DNA of 64,000 nt from Pomphorhynchus laevis (lineage: Eukaryota; Acanthocephala; Palaeacanthocephala; Echinorhynchida; Pomphorhynchidae). The position numbers were made by a program, and so were the translations under genes. Shown piece by piece: positions 29,413 to 42,477 of the stretch. Position 1 is the first letter of the stretch, and the number at the start of each line of letters is the position of its first letter. The stretch lies in assembly GCA_012934845.2 (NCBI GenBank), contig WNNJ02002114.1:62001-126000 (forward strand), in the 5' to 3' direction. The notes under the pieces were generated by a model. It was not told the DNA's origin, did not search any database, and was given only the letters and a program-made list of their open reading frames with translations.

Positions 29413-30429
29413 AATCAGCTCGAATAGTTAAAAGTACATTAAATTACCATATGACCCGTACTTATACTCAATAATATAATGGATTTAAGGAAAATAAATG
29501 CTTTTAAAATAGTTAAATTTAAAATATTGATTTCTTAAACTAATTATTGAAGTATTCACACTTGACTAAAATAATTCCATTGTTATTTTCACTAAAAAAA
29601 CTTTTGTGTATTTAAAATAATTAAAACTTTAAAAATGATATGAAACTATTAAATATAATATGAATTTGTACTATTGTAATATTAAAATATTAAAATTTCA
29701 CCAGTAATTTGATATTTTAATAGCCGCTGCTATCATAAATACCAAAATTAAGTGACCCAATTTTCTGATTATAATTCTATTTATAAATTTCTTAATTGTT
29801 CATGATAAACACTTCAATTTGAACTTTTAAAATTAAAAATTTTAATTTTTATATTTTCAAATAAAAAAGCAACGTGATACCTCTACGCATTTGATTATTA
29901 CATGCATGTCAAAGCTGAAATTGTGTTGACCACTTTTGATAAAGACAGTGTCGATGATAACATGACGAATACAATTATCGATATAGTTGAGAAGCATTTC
30001 GGTTCACCTTAATCAATGCCCATTTTCGCTAGAAGAGAATTACGGACATGACTAAGACAAGATAATAATGTTTTCTATATTGTTTTTCTTTATAAAATGC
30101 TTTTTACGTCAAAATATTGATGTTTCTCTTGTTTAAATTTATTTGTAAATACGCGGAAATTATTTTATTAACTTTAAGATGGAGTTGTGTCATGTGGTAG
30201 ATGAATGCATATATATCATAAATTATACGAAAGGATAAATCTATTATACTTCTGCCGACATAGGAAGGGACGTCTTCTTTGATCATCTTCAATGCTTTCA
30301 GGTCCAGTGGGATCTGACCCCCGGTCGCACCAACGCGCCCCATTCCGACTGAACCACTCATGATCATTCACCCTCATGAGAGCCCAGTGGAGGCAAATTA
30401 TGGTAGGTAGTCGGGATAAAAGGTGCTTA
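29413..30429. other. AT-rich DNA, no gene recognised
   Basis: Mostly AT-rich. A 36-codon frame beginning MHVKAEIVLTTFDKDSVDDN at about 29902-30012 has more balanced composition than its surroundings and might be a remnant exon, but I do not recognise it. Confidence 0.4.
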
Positions 30430-32450
30430 AAAAATCTTAATCTTTGTTCTAGGGACGTCTTCTAGAAAAGAAGATCAAACCCGAGATTGCCCAAGTACCC
30501 AAATGCGTACCTGTGCACTCTCCTTCAAAGACATGTGATGGGTCTGTTTCGTAGTCCACCTAACTCTCTTCAGGTTGCGTTTAAATCTATCCAGGTCTAA
30601 CTTAGCAGACCAGTTAACCGTAATGGTAAAACCCAGGTATATTACTCGATTTGTGAAGATAGGGAGTGGTTGATTGTTCAGTATGGAAGAGAGAGTGCTA
30701 GTCTCTTGAGATTTTCTTTGTTGCAGAGGCGCCATTGAGGATCACCACCTGGGATATGAGTTGAGAATAAGATTAGATGGAGGCAACTGATCATTTAATC
30801 TTGAAAAGAATCGGCTGATGTCCGAGACTACATATATGCACCTGTTTCCAGAAAACAGGGATGTGGTATCATCAGCGTAAACCGCAAGATGTTGATCGCG
30901 TTTAAAAGATTTCAAAAATACAATAGAGGCTGCAAGATATAAGATAAGAGAAAGTAGGGAGCCTTGAGGCACACCTGTAATAGGGTATAACTGACGTGCA
31001 TCAGGATCGTCTTAGAAGAATCACTTTGTATACAACAAAATTTCCACCATATTAATAATTCTCGCAGACAATCCGCTAAACCTATGAGAATAGAAAACAA
31101 AGGGAATAGAAATGCGGTTATATGCAGCGGAAAAATCAAGGAAAGCAGCTACAACGAGCTGATGGCTGTTGTCCTAACAAAACTGATGCAGTTCATTTAT
31201 TGCTGAATGGACCGAGCGACCTTTTATAAACCCATGAAAATAGGGTGGGATTAAATTACGCCTACTTAGATGGTTACGGATTCTACGAACAAGCTTTTTC
31301 GTAAATGGAGATAGGAGATTTTTGAATCGAGATGGACCGCGGATCTTTAGGGCATGAAATATATTTCTTTTTTTGGTAAAAATGTGTTGACTAATATTGA
31401 TGTCGACAACATCGGACGGTGAGGCTAATAGCATTTTGATAGCGACCTCATTTCTCTGTCTGTTTGTCAAAAGCTGACAGACACGAGTGTAGAGTAGCGC
31501 TAAGGTTTTGGCGGTACCCGGAAGTGGCCCCCAGGAGTTAAGGATATCTGGAACAGATAGACCCCTGCTCCTAAAGTCACCCCAAGTCGGGAGTGGTTGA
31601 GAGAGATTGAGTGGCTCCATAATTATGTAGGGATAGTGACTCCAAAACTTTGTCAAGGCCTATATTACCGATCCAACCCAAAGCTTTCTATCTCCAGTAG
31701 TCAAACTTCTCCTTCCTGGAAATCTTCCAAAAGGAAGACTGAGAAGGGTTAAGATGAACAATGCTCGCGCTATCTCTACTCAGCTAAAACCTATATCTAG
31801 AGCTCCAGTATTTATTTTAGAGAAGCTTTCTGTCAGAAACAGATAGATTATGAAGATGTAGCATTTTAGCTAGGACCTTGAGTTTTGTCGGAGTGAGATT
31901 ATAAATGCGACCTTTATATGTAGTCGAAAGGATCGCGGTAGCTTGCGATGAGAGGTATTAATTAAATCGGGTGAGACTCGTATTACCTATTCTAGAGAAA
32001 AGTTGGATAGTCGCCTTGAAGCAGGACACACTGATTGGATCAAAGTGAAACCTTCTAAGTAGTGTATCTTCCTCTAACTGCCATTGTGGTAAGTCGTGCG
32101 CGGTGGACAGTAGTTTGCGCGATTGCTCAATACAGATAAGCTTAAGCAGCCGCCACTCGTGTAGCAGAAAAATGTCGAGGAGAGAATTTGTTGTAGTGCA
32201 ATGAAAGGTGGGGGATAATGGTTTGTGTATAAGATAGTCATTCCTAGTTCTGCTGTGTGCTGCATTAATCCAACGACCTGTTCTGTCGTTGAAGTAACTA
32301 AGTAGCATTTCATGACCGCTGCCTGAAATACGATTTAGGATGTCACGGTTCTTGTGAATTTTACCTGGTCGGATATAGACATTGGCTGTGCTGATATGTT
32401 TACCGTTCTTAAATAGTGTTATCGCTATACAAGACAGTGACTTGACAAGA
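30430..32450 (-). mobile_element. LINE family B relic: endonuclease and reverse transcriptase pieces
   Basis: Minus-strand pieces in 5'-to-3' order. First is the endonuclease C-terminal part (DRTGRWINAAHSRTRNDYLIHKPLSPTFHCTTTNSLLDIFLL, 32290-32160). Then comes a connecting region and RT motifs: SRFKNLLSPFTKKLVRRI and PPYFHGFIKGRSVHSAINEL (31340-31180), PQGSLLSLILY (30970-30940), HLAVYADDTTSLF (catalytic YADD, about 30890-30850), and VIYLGFTITVNWSAKLD (about 30640-30590). The order is right for an endonuclease-RT LINE. It is split among at least four frames. By motif style it is distinct from family A and from the L2/CR1-like family. Confidence 0.75.
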
Positions 32451-32459
32451 ATAGTTCAG

Positions 32460-35231
32460 TAAGAGGGAAGATTTTAAAAAAGCTAAGGGCTGAAGCACCT
32501 CCAGAATTACACTAAAGGATATTAAGTGAAAAAGGATTTGGATGGATGGATTCATCCAGAAATTTGAATAGCTGGGGAGATTCAACTGTCAAAGCTTCTG
32601 CAGCTCCAATTGTAAAACAAGGCTCGGAACCGTTGAATTTCATAAGTAACGAAGTGTGTCTTGAAAGGAATGGCCGGCCAAGTATAACATCCGAACATAA
32701 AGACGACAAAATATGGAATTTTATATTCTTGTAAGGTATGCCATCAGCTGATATATCCGTTACTACGAATTGTCGTAATTTAGTCGAGAATGCGGTGTTC
32801 GCCATAGACACACGTATAGTTGAGGGGTTCGATGTCAGTTTGCACAAAGTGGAAATATCAGGTCTTATCAAATTGAGTGCACTACCTGTATCAATCAACG
32901 CATTTAACGAAACCCCTTTTATACAAATTTGAATTGTTGGTAGCGTCGCGGCAGAATCTTGAAAGAAAGAAGTGCTACTGAGCACGGAGTGGACACCTGT
33001 TGAAATTTGTCGTTTGGATTTACACACCCGTGCGAAATGACCCAACTTCCCGCAAGTACGACAAGTGATATTCTTAGCAGGACATCGATCTCGTTTGTGA
33101 ATTGTATCTCCACAAAAGTAGCATTTGCGACGTTCTACCGAGTTACATTGTATTTGACAAGGAAGTTCTTGTATATTTTAATGTAGTTCATTTATGGTCA
33201 TCGATTCACAACCCATATTTAAGTTTGATTGTTCTGTGAAATGGCTTGCTTGAGTATGCGCGTCTTCCAAAGTTCGTGCAAGCTCGTACGCCTTGGCTTT
33301 ATTGTGTACCGCAGCTTCAAGCAGGCGTTGCCGAATTATCGGTGAGTTGATTCCTGCGACGAACGTGTCGCGTAAAAATAAATCTCGATGATTTTGAGCT
33401 GTTACAGCCTCGAATGGACATTCACGACCCAGAGATTCGATATGCCTTATGAATTGATCGCTTGTTTGGTTGGACGATTGGCGCTGATTACGCAATTGAT
33501 GTCGCAGAAACAAATCCGTTTTCGATTTGACGTACGTAGTAGATAACGTCGATAACGCGTCTTCGTAAGTTTCCGTTTCTCGAAAAAGGTCGTAAACCTC
33601 CGCTGAAACCAGGTTCGTTAAAATGTGAAATTTGTCACTATCGGACGGTGACTCCAAGGACGAAATGAATGTCTTGAAACGTATGAGCCAATGTCTCCAG
33701 GTGCGCTCGGCATTCGTGTCATCAGGATGCAATTCCAAGATGTTTGGCTTCAAGATCTTGTCCATGGTAACAGTGTATTAGAATAAATTGTACCGAGTAA
33801 ATTCAAGCAGAGAAGAATAGGCTTTATTCTAATACATCTAGAATTACAAGTCAAAAGGTAAGTATCATTACATACTTTGAAGGAACGTATAGCTGAAGCC
33901 ACTTTGTCAACCATCGACTTTGAATTGCCATTTACGATAGAGACAGACGCAAGTGAGCGATCGATTGGAGCTTGTTTGTCTCAAAATAGTAAGCCTGTCG
34001 CCTTCTTTTCAAGATCCCTCGACAAAAACGCGAAACGATTCACCGCCATTGAAAAGGAAGCGCTGGCTATTGTTGAAGCGTTAAGATACTGGAGACACTA
34101 TTTGTACATCCAACCATTCAAGATTATTACGGATCAGCGTTCTGTTTCATACATGTTCAGTGCTCACAACAACAAAATAAAGAACGACAAGATATTAAGA
34201 TGGCGTTTGGAGTTGTCCCAATTTAAATTTGATATCCAGTACCGAGCTGGGAAGCTCAATCATGCCGCTGACGCTCTTTCTCGCGACGCGTTCTGCAACT
34301 CTGTCTCATTCACCAATCATGATCTTCAGCATCTTCGTAAAGTCCATAGTCAATTATGCCACCCGGGAATTACCCGCCTTTGGCATTTCGTGCAAAAACG
34401 GAACCTCCCATTTTCCCTCTCGGATGTTAGGAATATTTCAAGCGAGTGCAAAAGCTGCGCTATATTGAAACCAAGATTTTTTCGTCCACCTGAAGCTAAA
34501 CTCATAAAATCAAGTATGCCATTTGAACGCTTGTCTATGGATTTTAAGGGCCCAATTCCTACAAAGAACAATAAAAGGTATTTGTTAACCGTCATTGACG
34601 AGTATAGCAGATTCACCTTTGCCTTTCCATGTTCTGATATGACTACACACACTGTCATAGACTGTTTAACCCAGATCTTTTCAATTTTCGGTTCACCTGC
34701 TTCAATCCATTCTGATCAAGGTTTCATACATGTTCAGTGCTCACAACAACAAAATAAAGAACGACAAGATATTAAGATGGCGTTTGGAGTTGTCCCAATT
34801 TAAATTTGACCTCTAAGGAAATCCAGTCATTCCTCTCTCATCACGGGGTGGCGATTACTCATTCAAGTTCATACAACCCTGCTGGCAATGGTCAAGTCGA
34901 GCGCCTTAATGGTGTACTATGGAAGGCAATATCATTGCGTTTACATGACCTCGGAAAGAAAACAGATGAGTGGCAAAGTGTATTACCACAATGTCTCAAC
35001 GCTATTCGATCACTTCTGTGTACTGCCACGAACCACACACCACATGAACGACTCTTTACATTCAGCCGACGCTCTATAAATGGTCATGATCTTCCGTCTT
35101 GGTTATCAAACCCTGGCCCAGTCTTAATAAGACGCTTTAATAAAACGAACAAATACGAGAACCCTGTGGAAAAAGCTGAAATTGTGTACGCCAATCCCAA
35201 TTTTGCTCTCGTGAAGTTACAAAACGGGAGG

Positions 35232-35298
<67 letters not shown>

Positions 35299-35806
35299 AC
35301 TCGACATTTATCCCCGTATCCCAGAGTCGACGAAAACCTCAATATCAACTCGTCCGATGGAGACATTCCCTTTGACCTTGAAACTTTGAATTTATACGAT
35401 GGCGATAAAATGTATGATCAGGCATCAATAAATGACCATTCAACAGTAAATAGCAATTCTCATTCACGTTCAGATAAGCGTTCTGATGAAATCACTGTCA
35501 AGCCTGAAAACTTGGATGCAACGAAGTATATCGATGAGACGGTCAATCACAACGAGGAAAACGAACTATCGAGACAGGATGAATCATTTCTCTTAAATAC
35601 TGATAATACGTGCCAGAGCAACTACCCTACGAGATACTTCAATCGTTCTGAAAATGGAGAACTACGACCTCAAAGAAATCGAATAAGTCCTGGGTACTTA
35701 AATGATTATGTCGTGGGGAGAATGTAATGATACTTACCTTTTGACTTGTTATTCTAGATGTATTAGAATAAAGCCTATTCTTCTCTGCTTGAATTTACTC
35801 GGTACA
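32460..35806. mobile_element. Ty3/gypsy-like LTR retrotransposon fossil, rearranged
   Basis: Two parts of one LTR-element family lie head to head. On the minus strand (about 32460-33770) are a gag region, a zinc-binding stretch and an aspartic-protease-like part (LIDTGSALNLI). On the plus strand (about 33877-35727) are an RNase H-like part (ETDASERSIGACLSQN, EKEALAIVEAL), a zinc-binding His/Cys region and an integrase core. Terminal-repeat-like sequence lies between them (about 33775-33870) and, in the opposite orientation, at the right end (about 35728-35806). The opposed halves show that the element is rearranged and broken, with several interruptions. The near-identity of the two repeat pieces suggests it is not very old. 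Confidence 0.85.
35232..35296. repeat. (TA)n microsatellite
   Basis: About 32 uninterrupted TA units inside the gypsy-like fossil. Likely polymorphic in length and prone to assembly error. Confidence 0.95.
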
Positions 35807-35810
35807 GACT

Positions 35811-37015
35811 AGTTCCCATTGCTTGGAGTAGCCGGAAGGGGACATCCATCATCTAGTTGGGACCAGAGGTGGAAAGGTCTCCCATCCCACATCCGGACCC
35901 AGTAGCAGAGGTCCGTTGCCCCCGGCTAATATTTTCATTTCCCGAGACCGGTGGTGTAACTTGCCAGGATTACCCTTTTTGGAAAGTCTGACAGGGTCCG
36001 GTTTTTGTACTGAGGCGCCTCGTTTTTTTGTGTAGTAGATTTGGCGGTTTTTGAAGTGCGAGAGGACATGGTGAGAGCATTTACGAGTGTAGTTACGAGC
36101 TCCTCTATTTTTTGAGTGTTGCTAGATGTTTTTCATCAATAAGGTGATATCCTGATCCGACAAATTCTTTTTGCTAACACCAGCAAAGGACCCCCGTTGA
36201 CTGGTGTTAGGAATAGTATCGGCATGACGCTTAGCATAATTCATAAATTCTCTGCACTTCATGGACAACGATGGGTGGTCCCCCCGCAATTGGCGCAGTG
36301 CGGATGGTTGGTGCATTGTTTACCTTTAAAGTGGTCCAAATCCTTAGAACCACAAACCCCGCAAGCAGAGGGTTGTGACAGCTTGATTCATAATGCCTTC
36401 ACTTATGGCATTTGTTGCAATGGGGAAACGTTTTGTCATTAACGTTAATCAGATTGAATTTTAAATTACAGCCCATAAAGGGTTAATGGCAGATTTGGAT
36501 AACATCTCGTCATTGTCCGCCGTGGTATCGCAGAATGCTAAAGGAAGTAGGTAACCTTTTCTCCATTTAATGATACGAATATTGTGTAGCTTGAATTGGT
36601 TACGTAGGCTGGTTTTATCGTTGTCATCTATATCAAGTATGATGCTTGTTATTTTCAGGGTCGCTTCAATTAGTTTGAATTGGATGGAGCCGTATTGTGA
36701 TAGATTCTCATTGAAAAACTTGATATAGGCCTTAGCAAGGTCAAAGGCAACGAAGGAGTTTTGTGTCTTTGACTCATATTGCTTTATTCAGTTGAACACA
36801 ACGCTTTTTGGGTATAGAACAGCAAAATTTCTTATAAATAGATTGTAAGCTCCATTCCTGTCAACTAGTTGTTTATAAGTGATATGAATCAGATTCGGAA
36901 ATTTTCTAACAGGAGAAAGTTCCTCCTGTAATTGTTTGGACAAATCAAAAACATTACTTACCTTGGAGTCCAGCAAAGAAGAAGTATTACAACCTATATT
37001 ACCATATAACTTCGA
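35811..37015 (-). mobile_element. LINE family C ORF1 relic with zinc knuckles
   Basis: Minus strand: an N-terminal piece (KVSNVFDLSKQ...AYNLFIRNFAVLYPKSVVFN, 36976-36788), a central domain-like piece (SFVAFDLAKAYIKFFNENLSQYGSIQFKLIEATLKI), then a cysteine/histidine-rich segment (about 36420-36250) read in two frames as CNKCHK, CGVCGSKDLDHFKGKQCTN and HCANCGGDHPSLSMKCREF. Three knuckle-like units are the signature of gag-like ORF1 proteins of Jockey/R1-type LINEs. The 3' part continues to about 35830. Multiple stops. Confidence 0.6.
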
Positions 37016-37793
37016 AGAAATCGAACACTAGTTAGTTTCAACATACTTTGTTACATATAGCTTTCAATACAACCTTTTAATTAACACGATTAGGAAAGTA
37101 TAAACCTGCATGTTTTATAACAACCTTCGTCGAAAACTAAACCTGGAATGCGCCTACCACAGATGTCTAGCCTACAATGAGGCGTTTCGAACATAGTCTA
37201 TTCATCACTACAGGGTGGTATCATCAATGTGGCCCTGTAGCTACACTACTTCAATAGTACTTTATCCTTAGTAAACCTCTGAAAGGAATATAACTTCACC
37301 AGTAGTTTTCAATACATATAGCTTTATGTACACTTTTGATAAGCTGCGTTGATAAACCCTTTGAACATATGGTTCAGCTATTTATGAAGAGGGTGATGAC
37401 CATGCACATGATCGTCGCCTTCGGCTAGCGCACGGTCGCACCTCAGCTTCCTCGGGTAATCGGAGGTATAATAGACCTGGCTAGAAGAGTTGGCCTCGAC
37501 CTGAATAAGCCACATCCTACTCTCTATGTTCTACAGCAACTGAAACGGGCTGCACTTCCTGCTATGTAAAGACAGGAAACACAAGGAAGGCGGAAGACGC
37601 AGCGGAAGAAATTAAGCTGTGAACTCCGAAGGTAAAAAATGTGTGTTGTTTGTAAAAAATTGGAAATAAAAAATTGTCTTTTTCTTTTCTTACTGGTTGA
37701 GGAGGTTTTTTAAAACACTTACTCTTCAAAAATGGCCTTCTGATTAGTAGGCTGATAATGTCAACTTCTTGTGAGATAATGGTCTTATCTAGA
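37016..37793. other. Unassigned sequence
   Basis: 37380-37600 has more balanced composition than its neighbours but no frame I recognise. The rest is AT-rich. Confidence 0.4.
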
Positions 37794-38250
37794 TCAATCT
37801 ACACATAAATGGGTGGAAGTTATCAGCTGGAATTTGAGGTTATAACTAATAAGGGTATCAAGCTTCTTTGAACCAATGTTGGAAGCATGAAAGGTTGCAA
37901 TTGTAACTTTAGATGCTTTGCGGTCAAGATGAAGTGAGAATGACCGTCTGGATGAAAGCAGAATACCTAAGTAGGTGTACTTCTTACATAATTCTATAGG
38001 GTGATTATTAAGTAATGGTTTGTCTGAACAGCGAGTGGGGCCTACTTTACTGAATTTTATAATTTTTGATTTCTCTATATTCACCTCTAATTGATTTATT
38101 CTAAAAAATGCTTCTAATGCGTAGAGATAAAGCTGCGATTTCATGAGATCACAAGATATGATAACAAGATCATCAACACAGAGCACTGATATGATATCTA
38201 TGGAGTTCATACGAAGACGTGAAGGTAGATCGGCCAAAAAAAGAGAATAA
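37794..38250 (-). mobile_element. Fragment of LINE family A ORF2 (RT palm/thumb)
   Basis: 147 open codons on the minus strand: MADLPSRLRMN, VLCVDDLVIISCDLMKSQLYLYALEAFF, NQLEVNIEKSKIIKF, YTYLGILLSSRRSFSLHLDRKASK. This aligns throughout with the intact family A ORF2 (MDLPMHLRHAS, TLYADDLVILA, NQLTVNVNKSKALKF, YNYLGVLLSSKWSFTEHLHRKSSK). The catalytic YADD reads CVDD here, so the copy would be inactive. Related but diverged. Confidence 0.8.
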
Positions 38251-38328
38251 CATCATTATATACAAGGCTTTGACCGAAAAGGCCGTTTTGCCCACTCATC
38301 GTACATTACAACACATGAAACAAACATA
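38251..38328. other. Junction between two LINE fragments
   Basis: Short; nothing recognised. Confidence 0.3.
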
Positions 38329-40650
38329 TTAATTATAACCAAACCGAGGATAAGAACTTCCAATGTTGCTTCGAGCAGCGTGTCTTATCCAAGTGTTAAC
38401 CATTGCTTTAAATTGACTCAATGATGACGCAGTCATGTCGTGAGGCAATGCGTTATACAACTTTCTCACTCTGCGTGACAATCTCGATACCATTGTCGAC
38501 CCTCCAATTTGTCTTGCGCGTAACGCGAGAGAATGACCCCTGCGACTTTGTCGTACATTCAATTCAACACATTCACTTGAGTAGCCGTCTATCCCCTTTA
38601 CTATATACCACATCGAAAACAAATCAAGAACGAGTAGCCTGACTTGCACTGATATCATGCCTATCGAAGTTAAACGATCGCGATAACTCATCATTTTACA
38701 TCCTCGAACGAGCTTGCTGCCACGACGTAGAATTCTCTCCAAATCCCTCATTTCACCTCTTGTGGAAGGAAATGATGCCTGGATAGCATATTCGATATGG
38801 GGACGAACAAGCGCATTATATAGCCGAGCAAAACACTTAGGAGATATTGGCAAGAAGCAAGTTTTATCAGATAAATCATCTTCCTTGCTGAACTGCAACG
38901 TCTTTCAGTATCCATTCTAGTTTTAAGTGTCAATTGCATAAGTATGCAAATATCACGAACCTGATTGGTCGAAATGATACTATATGTCGACACTATACAA
39001 GGAAGACACATTGGACCTGACTAGACGAATGTCTGAGCACTTAGAAATGTTTAACAATACACCAGTATTAACACTCCATGTATAAACCCTATCAATGTCA
39101 CGCTGTAAGCGGATATGGTCATTTGCAGATATGACCTCACACCAGATTTTGATGTCGTCAGCAAAGGTTAAACACAAACAATGGAGTTGTGTGAGTAAAC
39201 TGTTCATGAACATGTAAAACAATAAAGGTCCAGAATCCCGAGAAACTCCTGACGTAATTAAATGTGGTGAGGATAGGGTACTATCAACTTGAACTCTGAA
39301 AGATCTGAAAGATAAAAAATCTCTAATCCATCCTATAACTGAGGTATTAATGCCGTATCTTGCCACTGTTTGAATGAGGAGACTATGGGGAATACGATCA
39401 AACACACGATTAAAATCGAACAGAATAACGTCAACTATCTTTCCTTGAGACATGGATTCAATCCAGGCCTTACGGGCAGACAAAAGGTTGATAAGGCAAG
39501 AACGTCCTTTTCTGTAGTCATGTTGCATAAAGCTAAGTTGACCTGATATGCTCAAGTGTATGAATATATGTTCGTTGATGATCCTTTCCAGTACCTTACC
39601 GAAATGACTTGTAAGACTTATAGCTCGATGGTTGTCTGCCGCGGGTCACCCTTTTTGAATACCGGAACCACTATCGCACTCTTCCATTCAGACGGTACCT
39701 CCATACTATCCAGAGATGCCCGAAACAAGCTAGTGACCGAAGGAGTCAAATGTTGACTCAACCCCCTGAGTGGATGCGGATGAATATTATCAGGACCTGA
39801 AGAAGATGTATCTGCTCCTAGTAGGATCAGATACATGCTGAATGTGTAACTGATTGCATACCAAGAACTCCCATCGGTTCTTATTCTCACGGAAACAGTT
39901 ACCAATAATACTGTTGCCATCTTGATCAATCAACAGGACCGGTAGATTAAAATCACCAACTAAGATGAACGAGTGATCACTCATACTACAAGCTCTAGTT
40001 AAAATATGCATCAGCTCATCATCTAAAATGGATGCTTTTGGTGTTCGATAAAGAACACCCAATGAAACGTGAAGGCTATATACAACAAGATCAACTATTA
40101 AGCACTCACATGTCCTTTTTCCATTTGAATATCTCACTATATTGCTAATAACGTTCCTATCATTAATGAAGTGCTACTCCGCCACTCCTCTTAGGATGGC
40201 TTCTATCTGAATGTAACAATTGATAACATGGAATAGATACTACATTATCAAGAATGGCATCGTGTAACCACTACTCAGAAATAGCCAACACGTCTGTATG
40301 CGTAGAATGCGTCCAAACTCTAACATCATCAAAATTCGAAATTAAACTACGAATATTTGCGTAGTTAATGATAGGAGTACTTTGAGACGTGCTACCCCGA
40401 GAATGCACATCATCATTCGAAATCAAACAATCGAAGCTAATGAGATCGCCCTCGTTACGAGTGAATGCCAACGCACAAACGGCCTTTTCCGGACAACTCG
40501 AAAATCCAGAATAACTAGGGTATCTGCTACCTCCAAAATGCGACGATATAACTCAATCCTAGCTTCCCTCATCATGTTTCTTTCCTCCATTGATTATCAG
40601 GACGGATACGAACTTTATCACCACGAAATTTGTTCGAAACGGACATCACG
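38329..40650 (-). mobile_element. LINE family D (CR1-like) relic, endonuclease through C-terminus
   Basis: Minus-strand order: a short N-terminal piece (about 40650-40400); NIRSLISNFDDVRVWTHSTHTDVLAISE (40361-40271, start of the endonuclease); VYSLHVSLGVLYRTPKAS and HSFILVGDFNLPVLL (40090-39930, GDFN motif); SSSGPDNIHPHPLRGL and WKSAIVVPVFKKGD (39810-39640); MQHDYRKGRSCLINLL, VILFDFNRVFDRIPHSLL and CLTFADDIKIW (39530-39140, FADD catalytic motif); then LYNALVRPHIEYAIQ, LERILRRGSKLVRG and SYRDRLTSIGM (38820-38650), typical of the CR1 C-terminal region, to a stop at 38329. The order is complete but spread over several frames, so it is inactive. Confidence 0.8.
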
Positions 40651-41448
40651 AAGCAGCCTGTTCATTAGTTTCAAATACCACCCTCAACAAATCAAATCAG
40701 TTAACTGAGTCTACGTATTTAATATAATTATAAAATAAACAAAACATAATAATGCTAAATCAAAATTTAATAATTAAATAATAAAATTAATAATTGTTTT
40801 TAGATTTTCTATAATTTAAATCAAGTTAAAAAATTGAAATTTAAAATAAACGTCATTTTTATGAATTGACTAATAAATAACAGACGTTGTATCAGAGTAA
40901 GGATTAGAGGTCATCAGGAGGAACTGCTAAGCTATCAGATTTCGAGCCCCTAACTCCTCGAGTCTACGTATTTAATATAATTATAGAATAAACAAAGGAT
41001 AATAATGCTAAATCAAAATTTAATAATTAAATAATAAAATTAATAATTGTTATAAGATTTTTTACAATTTAAATAGTGTTAAAATAAAAAATTGAAATTT
41101 AAAATAAAAGTCATTTTAATGAATTGACAAATAAATAACAGACGTTGTATCATAATAAGGATTAGAGGTCATCAGAAGGAACTGTTATGCTATCAAATTT
41201 CGGCCCCTAACTCCTCTAGCCAACATAGCAGCGAAGCCTATACGTTTTAAGGACGTATTTCCTCTGATGAAATTTGATTATATAGTATCTTATTCTAATA
41301 CAAAGTATATTATTTATTATCCATCGATAAAAAAATTTCGCTTAAGAATTTGAATTTATTTATATAAATAAACTTATATATTTATATATTTGAATTTATT
41401 TATATATTTAACTACTACCTGCTTGATTTTAGTTTTATAGTAACTTAG

Positions 41449-42477
41449 TTAAAAATATGCATCTATTAAATTATTTAAATAATTTTGAAGAAAACCAATA
41501 TCGTTACAAATTGTTGCAATTCTTAAAATTTCATCATTTACTTTATTATATTTTATATTATATGGTATGCATGAATGCTCATACAAAAATATGTTTATTG
41601 TGAATTTAAATATGTCATCTTTACGATATAAATTAAAAGTAGTTAAAATTGATGTTAACTTAATGCTCATATCAAGATCTATACCTTCTTTATCATTAAT
41701 ATTGGTTTAGTTAAGAATAAGGCTTTCTGGATAAATGTGCTCACTAATTGAATAAAAATTATTGGAATTAAATACACATATATCATCAATGTATCGAAAC
41801 ATATATTTCATATATTTATATTGTTTAGATTTAGTTTTTACACAGTTATGAACAAATTCATATTCTATAAAGCTTAAAAACAAGTCAGCTATAATTGGGC
41901 TACTATTACTACCCAATGGAACACATTTTACTTGTCTAAATATAGATGTCCCCACTTTTAAATAATTTTGATTGATTAAAATATTTAAGGATTCTATTAA
42001 TTCAATTTTATCCATATATTTATATTTACTTGATGGTTTAATTTTTGTTAAAAAGGCGTTATAATTATTATAACATATATATGTATATCTTTTTCCGAAT
42101 ATTAGATTAATTAATTTTACTAACGCTTCTTTAATATCTACTAAATCTAGATTTGTATAAAGCGTACTAAAATCGTACGTATTTATATTTTGAAAATATA
42201 TTCCTTTTGTCTGCTCTAAAAATTCTTTTGTAGAATTAATACTGAAATAGTGTTTTATACCAGTATTAATTTCGATTACCTTGCAATATTTTTTAAAATG
42301 TGCTTTAATTACTTTAAGTATTTTATTCATATAGACAGAAAGTGGTTTTAATGTACATTTAAACGCACTACATATGAACCTAGGTTTTATTGGATTTTTA
42401 TGTAATTTTGGATTCCAATATAATATAGGTATAGTTTGTATTATCTAATTCAACCTTTATACCCTTTTTATCCATTA
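41449..42477 (-). CDS. Penelope-like reverse transcriptase (Naiad type), partial
   Basis: Read on the minus strand, starting near 42477 (DKKGIKVE) in a frame different from the long open piece. Motifs in order: YWNPKLHKNPIKPRFICSAFKCTL (a PKLHKNP-PRFI block typical of Penelope-like RTs), MNKILKVIKAHFKKYCKVIEINTG, TYDFSTLYTNLDLVDIKEAL (first catalytic Asp), MDKIELIESLNILINQNYLKVGTSIFRQVKCVPLGSNSSPIIADLFLSFIEYEF, MFRYIDDICVFNSNN (catalytic YIDD, about 41800), then HIYPESLILN and the thumb (FNLYRKDDIFKF, NDIGFLQNYLNNLIDAYF). The second motif reads CVPLGSNS rather than GVPMGGNS as in the fragment at 10305-10935, a possible loss of fit. The polymerase copies the element's RNA at a nick made by the linked endonuclease. 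Confidence 0.8.

Noticed and set aside
29902-30012. 36-codon frame MHVKAEIVLTTFDKDSVDDN
   Set aside because: It looks protein-like but is too short and matches no family I know; mentioned only within the spacer entry.
35811-36060. GC-rich block after the gypsy fossil as a structured RNA or rRNA piece
   Set aside because: No rRNA or known RNA motif was found; minus-strand reading fits the end of the neighbouring LINE ORF1 better.
40890-41260. GAAA and CTGATGA in the Naiad-type tail, as a possible type II hammerhead
   Set aside because: About 20 bases lie between the boxes, too few for stems I and III, and the box sequences vary among the tail copies.
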